A stretch of 64,000 nucleotides of DNA from NCBI RefSeq assembly GCF_028767125.1, contig NZ_JAKCWP010000007.1, positions 124,001 through 188,000 of the forward strand, written 5' to 3'. Of the stretch, positions 43,255-51,316 are shown piece after piece. Made by a program: the position numbers and the translations under genes. A model generated the notes under the pieces. That model had not been told where the DNA came from. It did no database searches and worked only from the letters and a program-made list of their open reading frames with translations. Position 1 is the first letter of the stretch. Each line of letters begins with the position of its first letter. This stretch comes from Chelativorans sp. YIM 93263. Lineage in GTDB: Bacteria; Pseudomonadota; Alphaproteobacteria; Rhizobiales; Rhizobiaceae.

Positions 43255-45702
43255 TCACTCCGCTGCCTGTGGGAAGCCCAGTTCGGCCATGGGCTTGAAT
43301 TCGTGCTTGTCCTTGCCCGAGACGCGTTCGGACCACGGATCGACCTGCGCGAATTTCTGGGAGAACACGAAGCGGTCGTAGTAGGCGTTGCGCTTTTCCT
43401 TATTCTCAAGGATCTGGCGGCGAACCTCGTCGTAGCCGATGCGCTTGGCCCATTTGTAGATGCGCTCCAGATAGTGTCCCTGCTCGCGGTACATCTGCGT
43501 CAGTGCCACGATCACCTCCAGCGCCTCGTCCTCGGTCTTCACCAGCCCGAGCTTCTCGGTTCCCTTGATGTCAAGGCCGGCGGCACCGGCAAAGTGGATC
43601 TCGTAACCGGAGTCCACGCAGATGACGCCGACGTCCTTGCAGGTCGCCTCCGCACAGTTTCGCGGGCAGCCTGAGACCGCCATCTTGACCTTGGCGGGCG
43701 TCCACGAACCCCACATGAACTTTTCGATGCGGATGCCGAGACCGGTCGAATCCTGCGTGCCGAAGCGGCACCAATCCGAGCCGACGCAAGTCTTCACCGT
43801 GCGCAGGCCCTTGGCATAAGCGTGGCCGGAGACGAAGCCGGCCTTGCCGAGGTCTTCCCAGACCGCCGGCAGGTCCTCTTTCTTGATGCCCAGCATATCG
43901 ATCCGCTGGCCACCGGTGACCTTGACGGTTCGGATGTTGAACTTGTCGACCACGTCGGCGATGGCGCGCAGTTCTGTCGACGAAGTGACACCGCCCCACA
44001 TGCGCGGGACAACCGAATACGTACCGTCCTTCTGGATATTGGCGTGCACGCGCTCGTTGATGAAGCGCGACTGGTAGTCGTCTGCGTATTCATCCGGCCA
44101 GTCGGCCACGAGATAGTAGTTCAGGGCCGGGCGGCACTTGGCACACCCGCAGGAAGTTTTCCACTCCAGCTCCTGCATGACGGCGGGGATGGTCTTCAGC
44201 CCCTTCGCCTTAATAAGGCGGCGCACATCATCATGGCCGAGATCCGTGCAACCGCACATCGGCTGGACAGCGGCGGGGTTATAGGTATCGCCGAGTGTTA
44301 GCGCCATGAGCTGTTCGACCAGCCCGGTGCAGGTGCCGCAGGAATTGGAAGCCTTTGTGTGGGCGCGCACGTCATCGAGTGACGTCAGGCCTTTCTCGGT
44401 GATCGTGCCGACGATCTTTCCCTTGCATACGCCGTTACAGCCGCAGATCTCTGCATCATCCGACAAGGCTGCAACGGCCGCCATAGGGTCCAGCTGACCC
44501 CCTCCCTGATAGGCCTGGCCGAAAATGAGGGTGTCGCGCATCTCGGCAACGTCAGTGCCCTTCTTGAGCATGTCGAAAAACCAGGAGCCGTCGGTGGTCT
44601 CGCCGTAGAGGACGGCGCCGAGAATGCGGTTTTCTTTCAAAACGAGGCGCTTGTAGATACCTGCGCTCGCATCGCGCAGCACGATCTCCTCGCGGTCTTC
44701 CGCCTCGGCAAAGTCGCCGGCGGAGTATAGATTGACGCCGGTCACCTTGAGCTGCGTCGCCGTCTCCACCGGGCGGAAAGCCGCGTCCTGCTTGACGAGA
44801 GTCTTCGCCGCGACCTTGGCCATGTCGTAGAGCGGCGCGACGAGGCCGTAGCAGACATTTTCATGTTCGACGCACTCCCCGACAGACAGAATATCCGGGT
44901 CGGAGGTCACCATCTGGTCGTTGATGACGATGCCGCGCTCCACATAGAGCCCGGAATCAACCGCGATGCGGGTCTCCGGCCGAATGCCAACGGCCATGAC
45001 CACGAGGTCAGCCGGATAGATTGTGCCGTCTTCGAGCAGCACTGCTTCGGCGCGATTTTCGCCAAGGATCGCCTTGGTCTGCGCCTTGCAATGGATCTTT
45101 ATCCCACGGCCTTCCAATTCCTTCTGCAGGAGATAGCCGGCGGCGGGGTCGAGCTGGCGCTCCATCAGGTGACCCATCAGGTGCAGCACCACCACCTCCA
45201 TGCCGCGCGAGCGTAAGGCGGCCGCCGCCTCCAAGCCCAACAGGCCGCCGCCTATGACAACTGCCTTGGCGCCGGGGCTCCCGGCAGCCGCCGTCATGGC
45301 GTTGACGTCGTCAAGGTCGCGAAAGGCCATGACGCCGGGCAGATCCTTGCCGGCGACGGGGATAATGAAGGGCGCGGAGCCGGTGGCGATCACCAGCTTG
45401 TCGTAGGACATCTCGCCCTCGGCCGAGGAGACCGTCTTGGCTTTGCGGTCGATCTTCGTCACCGTTTCGCCGAAGCGGCAGTCGACGCCGTTCGCCGCGT
45501 ACCAATCGGCATTGTGGGTAACGATCTCGTCATAGGTCTTTTCGCCGGCCAGCACTGGCGAGAGCATAATGCGGTTGTAGTTGCCACGCGGTTCGGCACC
45601 GTAGAGGGTTACGTCGAAGGCAGCGGGAGCGGCCTCGAACAGGTGCTCGAGCATGCGCCCAGAGGCCATTCCGGCACCGATGACGACGAGTTTCTGGGTC
45701 AT
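43255..45702 (-). CDS. nirB: Nitrite reductase (NADH) large subunit NirB
   Basis: This 815-residue siroheme flavoprotein reduces nitrite to ammonium in the cytoplasm. Domains in order: FAD/NAD(P)-binding N-terminal half (VVIGAGMASGRMLE and VVIGGGLLGLEAAAA), two BFD-like [2Fe-2S] domains (CGCNGVCKG with SCGTCTG; CGCAKCRPA), then the sulfite/nitrite reductase part. The siroheme/[4Fe-4S] ligands are CVGSDWCRFG and SGCPRNCAEATC. It is 28 bases after narK. Confidence 0.96.
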   Translation of the reverse strand: MTQKLVVIGAGMASGRMLEHLFEAAPAAFDVTLYGAEPRGNYNRIMLSPVLAGEKTYDEIVTHNADWYAANGVDCRFGETVTKIDRKAKTVSSAEGEMSYDKLVIATGSAPFIIPVAGKDLPGVMAFRDLDDVNAMTAAAGSPGAKAVVIGGGLLGLEAAAALRSRGMEVVVLHLMGHLMERQLDPAAGYLLQKELEGRGIKIHCKAQTKAILGENRAEAVLLEDGTIYPADLVVMAVGIRPETRIAVDSGLYVERGIVINDQMVTSDPDILSVGECVEHENVCYGLVAPLYDMAKVAAKTLVKQDAAFRPVETATQLKVTGVNLYSAGDFAEAEDREEIVLRDASAGIYKRLVLKENRILGAVLYGETTDGSWFFDMLKKGTDVAEMRDTLIFGQAYQGGGQLDPMAAVAALSDDAEICGCNGVCKGKIVGTITEKGLTSLDDVRAHTKASNSCGTCTGLVEQLMALTLGDTYNPAAVQPMCGCTDLGHDDVRRLIKAKGLKTIPAVMQELEWKTSCGCAKCRPALNYYLVADWPDEYADDYQSRFINERVHANIQKDGTYSVVPRMWGGVTSSTELRAIADVVDKFNIRTVKVTGGQRIDMLGIKKEDLPAVWEDLGKAGFVSGHAYAKGLRTVKTCVGSDWCRFGTQDSTGLGIRIEKFMWGSWTPAKVKMAVSGCPRNCAEATCKDVGVICVDSGYEIHFAGAAGLDIKGTEKLGLVKTEDEALEVIVALTQMYREQGHYLERIYKWAKRIGYDEVRRQILENKEKRNAYYDRFVFSQKFAQVDPWSERVSGKDKHEFKPMAELGFPQAAE

Positions 45703-45730
45703 GAGTGTCGTTTCCTTTCTCAGACAGCTT

Positions 45731-47008
45731 TCAGGCCGGCTGCATTTCGGCGCGCCGCTCCATCCGGCGGATGGCGAGGTGCATCCAGGCGAGCGACACA
45801 GCGATAATGACGAACAGCGCCATGAAACAGCTCGTCCACAGGCCGGTGACGTCGTTGAGGTAGCCGAAGAGCAACGGCAGGATGAAACCGCCGAGCCCGC
45901 CGATCATGCCCACGAGACCGCCCACAGCGCCCACATTTTCTGGGTAGTAGACGGGGATGTGCTTATAGACGGCGGCCTTGCCGAGGCTCATGAAGAAGCC
46001 GAGCACGAAGATGAGAACGACGAAAGCCCAAGGCCCCACCTCGAAATGGAAGGTCTTGGGACCGTCAATGCCCTGCACCACATAGTCGGCCGCCGGGATC
46101 GACAGGATAGCCGTGCAGACAGCCGAGACCGCGAAGGTGCAGTACATGACCGTGCGCGCGCCGGCCTTATCCGACAGCGCGCCGCCATAGGCGCGGAAGA
46201 CGGAGGCGGGAATGGAATAGGCGGCGCCAATCATGCCGGCGGTGGCAATGTCGAAGCCGTAGGCGCCGATGAGATAGCGCGGCAGCCACAGGGCAAGCGC
46301 AACGAAGGCGCCGAAGACGAAGAAGTAGTAGAGCGCGAAGCGCCACACCTGGAGGTTTTTTAGCGGTTCGAACTCCGAGGCGAAGCTGCGGCGGCGCATC
46401 CGGCCGGAGCGCTGGGCTCGGATCACCGGATCGTCGCCGGTGGTGAACCAGAAGACGACGGCCATGACGACGAGCGCGGCCGCCCAGACCTGCGCCACAG
46501 CTTCCCAGCCCCAGGCTACGAGCACCAGGGGGGCGAGGAACTTAGTCACCGCCGCGCCGACATTGCCGACGCCGAAGATGCCGAGCGCGGTGCCCTGCTT
46601 CTCAGCCCCATAGAAGCGTGAGACATAGGCCACGCCCACAGCGAAGGAACCACCGGCGATGCCCACGCCGAGGGCGGCGACGAGCATCATTACATAGGTG
46701 TGCGCGAAGGAGAGAAGGAAGGTAGCGAGGGCCGAGGCCAGCATGGTGGCAGTGTAGACGAGGCGACCACCGTTGCGGTCGGTCCAGATGCCGAGCGCCA
46801 AGCGCACCAGCGACCCGGTAAGGATCGGCGTGCCGACGAGCAGCCCGAACTGGGTCTCCGAGAGCCCCAGGTCGTCCTTGATGCGCACGCCAATGATGGA
46901 GAAGATCGTCCACACGGCGAAGCAGACCGTGAAGGCGACGGTGGACATGGTAAGCGCCCGGCCCGGCGTGGTGTCTTGCGTTGGTGCGGCTGGCTGTGAT
47001 GCGGTCAT
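45731..47008 (-). CDS. narK: NarK/NasA-type MFS nitrate (nitrite) transporter
   Basis: This 425-residue inner-membrane carrier has 12 predicted transmembrane segments and belongs to the nitrate/nitrite porter family. Both nitrate signature motifs are visible: GVGNVGAAVTKFLAPLV in the first half and GGLVGMIGGLGGFILPL in the second. As the first gene after the sigma-54 promoter and ANTAR leader it is directly under NasT control. It should supply nitrate to NasA and may export excess nitrite, since the nirC gene here is lost. Confidence 0.93.
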   Translation of the reverse strand: MTASQPAAPTQDTTPGRALTMSTVAFTVCFAVWTIFSIIGVRIKDDLGLSETQFGLLVGTPILTGSLVRLALGIWTDRNGGRLVYTATMLASALATFLLSFAHTYVMMLVAALGVGIAGGSFAVGVAYVSRFYGAEKQGTALGIFGVGNVGAAVTKFLAPLVLVAWGWEAVAQVWAAALVVMAVVFWFTTGDDPVIRAQRSGRMRRRSFASEFEPLKNLQVWRFALYYFFVFGAFVALALWLPRYLIGAYGFDIATAGMIGAAYSIPASVFRAYGGALSDKAGARTVMYCTFAVSAVCTAILSIPAADYVVQGIDGPKTFHFEVGPWAFVVLIFVLGFFMSLGKAAVYKHIPVYYPENVGAVGGLVGMIGGLGGFILPLLFGYLNDVTGLWTSCFMALFVIIAVSLAWMHLAIRRMERRAEMQPA

Positions 47009-47058
47009 CGGCTACTCCATTCCAACTGCTCGTGCATCGCGCGAAGTTTCGTTGCTGC

Positions 47059-47127
47059 AAAAAGAAAAGCTGCCGGCCAGTTATCGCCCGCCCGCGGTCA
47101 CGGCGGCGATCTCTGATCGGCAGCTTT
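47059..47127 (-). terminator. Intrinsic terminator in the nitrate-operon leader
   Basis: On the minus strand AAAGCTGCCG (47127-47118) pairs perfectly with CGGCAGCTTT (47075-47066). An inner stem ATCGCC/GGCGAT closes the apical part, and TTTTCTTTTT follows immediately. It lies about 50 bases before the narK start. This is the classic layout for a leader terminator that NasT must suppress. Confidence 0.8.
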
Positions 47128-47133
47128 GCCCGA

Positions 47134-47177
47134 GCGCCCTTCATTGGACGCTTTCTGTTGGTGTCCCCTCTGGACCC
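47134..47177 (-). ncRNA. ANTAR-type RNA motif (two hairpins, target of NasT) in the nitrate-operon leader
   Basis: The second hairpin (47151-47134) has a 6 bp stem GCGTCC/GGGCGC, including one G-U pair, and a hexaloop AATGAA with A at position 1 and G at position 4, the hallmark of ANTAR targets. The first hairpin (47177-47160) has GTCC/GGAC with loop AGAGG, or AGAGGG if one C bulges, again with A1 and G4. The linker is about 8 bases. NasT is encoded just upstream, which makes this its likely binding site. Confidence 0.75.
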
Positions 47178-47188
47178 GCTATAACCAA

Positions 47189-47204
47189 TGCATGTTGCGT
47201 GCCA
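47189..47204 (-). promoter_or_regulatory. Sigma-54 (-24/-12) promoter of the nitrate assimilation operon
   Basis: On the minus strand TGGCACG-N4-ATGCA gives GG and GC separated by exactly 10 bases, the RpoN spacing, with a near-consensus -24 element. Transcription would start near 47178, directly at the first ANTAR hairpin. No NtrC site was found by eye. Confidence 0.75.
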
Positions 47205-47392
47205 ACTTAGCAGAGGGAATTAAAATCCTTTTATTTCAATGGGTTGAAAAAGAGTTGCGGAGCGAGGCTGCGGCATGGCCGGTAGGGTCGCTGTCTAATG
47301 TTGCAGCGCAGCGTATAATTTTTAGGCAACTATCGCACTTGCCTGAATTTTAGGCGATATGCCGACGAACCCTCTTAGCGCCGCGTCGACAA
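47205..47392 (-). other. Upstream activating region of the nitrate operon, no gene seen
   Basis: This is the remainder of the 384-base gap between nasS and narK. It is AT-richer near 47221-47250 and contains a GCCTAAAA direct repeat and an imperfect GCCTGAATTTTAGGC hairpin (47341-47355). Enhancer sites for NtrC and an IHF bend are expected here, but none could be assigned. Confidence 0.5.
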
Positions 47393-48625
47393 TCAGTCCC
47401 CGGTGCCAGCAGACCTCTGGCCGGCGATATAGCTGTCCAGTTCTGTCGGGTCGAACACGGCGCCGTCAAAGAAGCCGTCGGGGCCGAGGATCAGCCGGCC
47501 GGAGGTCGCGCCGACGGGTGTCGGTGCCTTCAATGCGCCTTCCACCTTCATACTGGCGGAGGGCAGTGCTGCGCCGAGGGGCCCGAGGGCGGTGCGGTAA
47601 ATGTCGGGGCGGAAGGAGGCCCGCGCCTTCTCCGCGTTCGCCTCGCCGTGGGGAACCTGCCCCCAGCGGACCATCTGCGAGTAAAACCACAGCGCATGGC
47701 TCTGCCATGGGAAGGTCGCCGCCTTCTCCACCGGCAGGAAGAAATCGGCGAAGCGGTGGATACCATTCCCCGTCTCCAATCGCCCGTCAAGCGCGCCGAG
47801 GAGGAGCTTCGCCGGCTGTCCGAGATAGGCTTCGGCGGAAAGGATCACGGCCATTTCCTCGTGGTTCTCCGCCTGACCGCACCAGGCGGCCGCGCGGTAG
47901 AGCGCGCGCAGCAGGCGGGCGAGCGTCTCGCTGTGCGCGGCGGCCCAGTCGGCGCGGACGCCAAGCACCTTTTCCGGGCTCGATCTCCAGATGGCCGCCT
48001 TGACCGTGGCTATGCGGGCGTGGCCTGCCGCCACGGCCACGCTGTTCCACGGCTCGCCGACGCAGAAGCCGTCGATGCGGCCGGCGGCCATCGCGTCGGC
48101 CGTCAGCGGCGGCGGCACGACCGTGATGTCGACGTCGCGCTCGGGATCGATGCCGCACGCGGCGAGCCAGTAGCGCAGCTCGAAATTGTGCCCCGAATGG
48201 GGGTGGACGACGCCGAAGCGCAGCCGGTCGCTCCCCCGCCCTCGCCGGTCTTCGATGACGTTCCTGAGCGCGATCCCCACTGCCGCCGGATTGTCCGGAC
48301 CTTTCGCGCCGGTTCTCTCCATCGCCTGCCACAGGGCGTTGCTAACGGTGACGGCATTGCCGCCGAGGCCGAGCGCCAGTGGTGCAATGAGGTCGAGCCG
48401 CATCGGCGTCAGGCGGAGATTGGCGGCGATGGGCATGGGCGCCAGCATGTGTGCCACCTCGAAATGGCCGACGGCGATGCGATCCCGGATGCTCGCCCAG
48501 GAGCTTTCGCGCACCAGCGTCAGGTCGACGCCCTCGGCCGCCGCAAACCCCTTCTCGCGCGCCGCCACCAGGATGGCACTGTCAGTGAGCGGCAAGAAAC
48601 CGGCGGTGATGTGATGTTCGCTCAT
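47393..48625 (-). CDS. nasS: NasS, nitrate/nitrite-sensing protein (NrtA/CmpA family, cytoplasmic)
   Basis: The 410-residue protein resembles the periplasmic nitrate-binding protein NrtA but has no signal peptide (N-terminus MSEHHITAGFLPLTDS), as expected for NasS. In known systems NasS binds NasT and holds it inactive until nitrate or nitrite releases it. No ABC transporter genes are present to argue for uptake. ATG 48625 has GAGG at 7-10 bases upstream; a GTG at 48637 overlapping the nasT stop is a possible start. It lies directly upstream of the nitrate-operon promoter. Confidence 0.93.
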   Translation of the reverse strand: MSEHHITAGFLPLTDSAILVAAREKGFAAAEGVDLTLVRESSWASIRDRIAVGHFEVAHMLAPMPIAANLRLTPMRLDLIAPLALGLGGNAVTVSNALWQAMERTGAKGPDNPAAVGIALRNVIEDRRGRGSDRLRFGVVHPHSGHNFELRYWLAACGIDPERDVDITVVPPPLTADAMAAGRIDGFCVGEPWNSVAVAAGHARIATVKAAIWRSSPEKVLGVRADWAAAHSETLARLLRALYRAAAWCGQAENHEEMAVILSAEAYLGQPAKLLLGALDGRLETGNGIHRFADFFLPVEKAATFPWQSHALWFYSQMVRWGQVPHGEANAEKARASFRPDIYRTALGPLGAALPSASMKVEGALKAPTPVGATSGRLILGPDGFFDGAVFDPTELDSYIAGQRSAGTGD

Positions 48626-48633
48626 TACGCGCC

Positions 48634-49224
48634 TCACTCGTCGAGCAGCCCGGACGCCAGGATCAGGCTCTGGGCGATTTCCGATATCTTGCGGTTCTGG
48701 TTCATCGCCGCGCGGCGGAGCAGCGTATAGGCCTCCTCCTCGGAAATCCCCTTGGAGCGCATAAGAATGCCTTTGGCGCGGTCGACCAGCTTGCGGTTTT
48801 CGAGCGCGCTCTTGGCCTCCTCCAGTTCGCGCGCAAGCTTCGAATAGGCGTTGAAGCGGGTGATGGCCATGTCGACGATGGGCTTGACGCGCTCCTGCCT
48901 CAGCCCGTCCACCACATAGGCCGAAACGCCGGCGTCCACCGCAGCCTCGATGGCCCTTTGGTCGGACTGGTCGACAAACATGGCGATCGGACGCTTCACC
49001 GCCCGCGACAGGTTGAACATGTTCTCCAGCATGTCGCGGTTGGGGTTCTCCAGGTCAATCACGATAACGTCCGGCTCGACCTCGGCAATGCGCTGGGCGA
49101 TGCCGTTGACGTCGTGCACGACGGTGACGTGCTCGTGGCCGGCCTCGCGCAGCCCCGCATCGATGATGGCGGCGCGCAGGGTGTTTTCGTCGATGACCAG
49201 GACGGAAAGCGAACGGGGCGGCAT
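48634..49224 (-). CDS. nasT: NasT, ANTAR-domain antiterminator of nitrate assimilation
   Basis: The 196-residue protein has a REC-like N-terminal domain (LVIDENTLRAAI; candidate Asp in VIVIDLENPN) and a C-terminal ANTAR domain (about 130-190) with the conserved LVDRAKGILM and SEEEAYTLLRRAAM sequences. It binds paired hexaloop hairpins in RNA and prevents terminator formation; the target is in the leader at 47059-47177. The ATG at 49224 was chosen because an upstream start (49365) adds residues unlike REC domains. It overlaps, or is 8 bases from, nasS. Confidence 0.95.
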   Translation of the reverse strand: MPPRSLSVLVIDENTLRAAIIDAGLREAGHEHVTVVHDVNGIAQRIAEVEPDVIVIDLENPNRDMLENMFNLSRAVKRPIAMFVDQSDQRAIEAAVDAGVSAYVVDGLRQERVKPIVDMAITRFNAYSKLARELEEAKSALENRKLVDRAKGILMRSKGISEEEAYTLLRRAAMNQNRKISEIAQSLILASGLLDE

Positions 49225-49396
49225 GCCTCTATTTTGCACACGCCAGGCGCGATGCGAAGCCCCGCAGGAACTTTCCGACTGAACGGCGGCGAGGAATGAT
49301 CTGGAGGGAAGAACGCCTCCAAGCCTCCGAGCCTTAACGCAAACGGGAACAATTTCGGCCCGCATCTATTCGGGACGGGGACCAAAGGGAAGAACT

Positions 49397-50155
49397 ATGT
49401 GGCGGCTCTCACAACCTGCGCTCACGGTCGGCCTGATTCTGGCAGCAGGAGCTGCTGGCCAGACACAGGAATTTGCCGATGCCGACGTTGAGAACGGGCA
49501 AGCTATCGCGGTCGGCACGTTCGAACCGTCTCCCGGCGGAGCGTGTTTCCGTTGCCACGGGATGGAAGGTGCCGGGGATGGCGCCGCCGGTTTCCCGCGC
49601 CTGACCGACCAAGCCTATGAATACATGGTCGAGTCGCTCAGGGAATATGCGTCAGGCGAACGACCCAACCAGATCATGCAGCCGATCGCGGCAGCTCTGA
49701 GCGAGCAGGAAATGCGTGACGTGTCGGCTTATTACGCCTCGCTGGAGGATGCACCCTATCCGCCGCAAACCGACGTGGAGCCTGACGTTGTTCAGCAAGG
49801 CGCCATTTTGTCCGCGATTGGCGCGCCCGAAGAGGGCATCCAAGCCTGCGTGAACTGTCACGGTCCCGAAGGTATTGGCCTGCCGCCGACTTATCCGTTC
49901 ATAGGAGGTCAGCACGCGACGTATCTGCGCCAGCAGCTCGAGCTCTTCCGGCAGGGCGAGAGACAGGGCCAAAACGGTATCATGGTCTACATCGCCAGGC
50001 AGATGACAGATGAGCAACTGGAGGCGGCGGTGCAGTATTTCGCGTCACTGCGGCCGGAGGGGGTCACGCCGGAAGGCGAAAGCCGTCCGGTGACAGGCGC
50101 TGCTCCGCCGCCCGGGATCGCACCCATTCCCGAAGACATTCCCGGAGTCGACTAG
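49397..50155 (+). CDS. Periplasmic diheme cytochrome c (c4-like)
   Basis: The 252-residue exported protein has a signal peptide ending near AGQTQEF (about residue 26). Two heme sites occur, CFRCHG (about 53) and CVNCHG (about 152), each in a domain with a DVSAYYASL- or AVQYFASLRP-type helix. The C-terminus is Pro-rich. It is about 40% identical by eye to the protein at 53083-53907, a duplicate. It starts the plus-strand respiratory cluster and probably accepts electrons from the GMC flavoprotein. Confidence 0.88.
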   Translation: MWRLSQPALTVGLILAAGAAGQTQEFADADVENGQAIAVGTFEPSPGGACFRCHGMEGAGDGAAGFPRLTDQAYEYMVESLREYASGERPNQIMQPIAAALSEQEMRDVSAYYASLEDAPYPPQTDVEPDVVQQGAILSAIGAPEEGIQACVNCHGPEGIGLPPTYPFIGGQHATYLRQQLELFRQGERQGQNGIMVYIARQMTDEQLEAAVQYFASLRPEGVTPEGESRPVTGAAPPPGIAPIPEDIPGVD

Positions 50156-50158
50156 ATC

Positions 50159-50542
50159 ATGAGCGCGCTTGTAAATCGGCCCGCAAGAATCCTCGTCTGC
50201 ATCCTGCTTTGCGCGACCGCGCCCGGTGCCGTTCACGCCCAAGGCATAGAACAGAGCGCCACCGAGACCGGAGAACAGGCGCAGCAGGGCGATCGCGAAC
50301 TCAACCAGTATGGCTGGCCCACCGAGTATGAGGCGCAGGTAGGCGCCGGCACCACCAACGGCGTAACCACCGGATTCAGCGGCCCCCAAGAAGACGGCGG
50401 GGGCGGGGGCGAAGTGAGCCTGCCGCCTCTGCCGAGCGCCGATTTGTGCGCGAACTGGCAACAAACCGAGGCTCACTCGGCCTGTATGCAAAAGGTCGTG
50501 CAGCAGAACGCATCCCAAGGTGAGGAAACCGATGGTGGATAA
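50159..50542 (+). CDS. Small secreted protein of unknown function in the GMC operon
   Basis: The 127-residue protein has a signal peptide cut near GAVHAQG (about 28). The mature part is Gln/Glu-rich, with a Gly-rich run (EDGGGGGE) and two Cys in a C-terminal segment (ADLCANWQQ and SACMQKV) that could form a disulfide. No family is recognised. It is 3 bases after the diheme cytochrome and overlaps the start of the next gene, so it is probably part of the enzyme complex. Confidence 0.7.
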   Translation: MSALVNRPARILVCILLCATAPGAVHAQGIEQSATETGEQAQQGDRELNQYGWPTEYEAQVGAGTTNGVTTGFSGPQEDGGGGGEVSLPPLPSADLCANWQQTEAHSACMQKVVQQNASQGEETDGG

Positions 50543-51305
50543 GCTCTCACGTAGAAATCTGTTCAAGGTGGCCGGCGCGGCGGGCGCCGCGGTGACGTTC
50601 AGGAGCACGCCCGCACCCGCCCAGAACGAACCCGAGACCGAACAAGCTCCGGCTCCAGCCAGCGAAGCCACGCAATCGTCGCCTGCGAGCAATGTTGAGC
50701 ACCAGGACATCCTGTTCTTCTTCACCCCCGAGGAGGCCCAGTTCGTGGAGGCCGCGGTCGACAGACTCATCCCTGCGGACAACGAGTGGCCGGGCGCGGC
50801 ATGGGCCGGTGTGGCCAACTTCATCGACCGGCAGCTTGCCGGCGCCTATGGCGCGGGCGCGCGCATGTATCTGCAAGGGCCTTGGGATCTGGGAGAGCCG
50901 CAACAGGGCTATCAGCTTCCGTTCACGCCGGCGGAGATCTATCGCACCGGTATTCGGGAAATACGGGGCTGGGTGGCCGAACGCGAGGGCGAGACCGAGT
51001 TCTGGGACCTGTCTCCGTCCGCTCAAATCGACATTCTCGAGATGCTGCAGGCGGGCGAGGTCCCGCTTCCGTCGATGCCCAGCTCCGTTTTCTTCGAGAC
51101 GCTGCTCGCCAACACCATCGAAGGCTGGTTCGCCGACCCGGCCTATGGCGGCAACCGGGACATGGTTTCCTGGCGCATGATCGGATTTCCGGGAGCCTAC
51201 GCCCAGTATACCGACCTGGTCGAAGAACATGGCCTCTCCTTCGAGCGCCCACCCATGAGCATGGCCGAGGTCTCGAGAACGGACCATCACAACGAAGATC
51301 ATTAG
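50532..51305 (+). CDS. Gluconate 2-dehydrogenase subunit 3-like protein (Tat-exported small subunit)
   Basis: The 257-residue protein has a twin-arginine signal (SRRNLFKVAGAAGAA) and a Pro/Ala/Glu-rich linker, followed by the subunit-3 domain (about 55-230, with FTPEEAQFVEAAVDRLIP). In related gluconate and glucose dehydrogenases this subunit carries the flavoprotein across the membrane as a hitch-hiker. That would explain why the GMC protein has no signal peptide. The ATG at 50532 is preferred to GTG 50520 because of the GTGAGG spacing. Confidence 0.88.
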   Translation: MVDKLSRRNLFKVAGAAGAAVTFRSTPAPAQNEPETEQAPAPASEATQSSPASNVEHQDILFFFTPEEAQFVEAAVDRLIPADNEWPGAAWAGVANFIDRQLAGAYGAGARMYLQGPWDLGEPQQGYQLPFTPAEIYRTGIREIRGWVAEREGETEFWDLSPSAQIDILEMLQAGEVPLPSMPSSVFFETLLANTIEGWFADPAYGGNRDMVSWRMIGFPGAYAQYTDLVEEHGLSFERPPMSMAEVSRTDHHNEDH

Positions 51306-51316
51306 GAGGTGGAAGA

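Noticed and set aside
47341-47355. GCCTGAATTTTAGGC hairpin as the terminator of nasS
   Set aside because: The stem is 4-5 bp and has no T-run; the true end of the nasTS transcript cannot be placed by eye.
50786-51316. N-terminal extension of the GMC open frame back to 50786
   Set aside because: This stretch overlaps the Tat subunit gene, has Arg-rich shadow composition, and the ATG at 51317 has a good ribosome site and begins the FAD motif.
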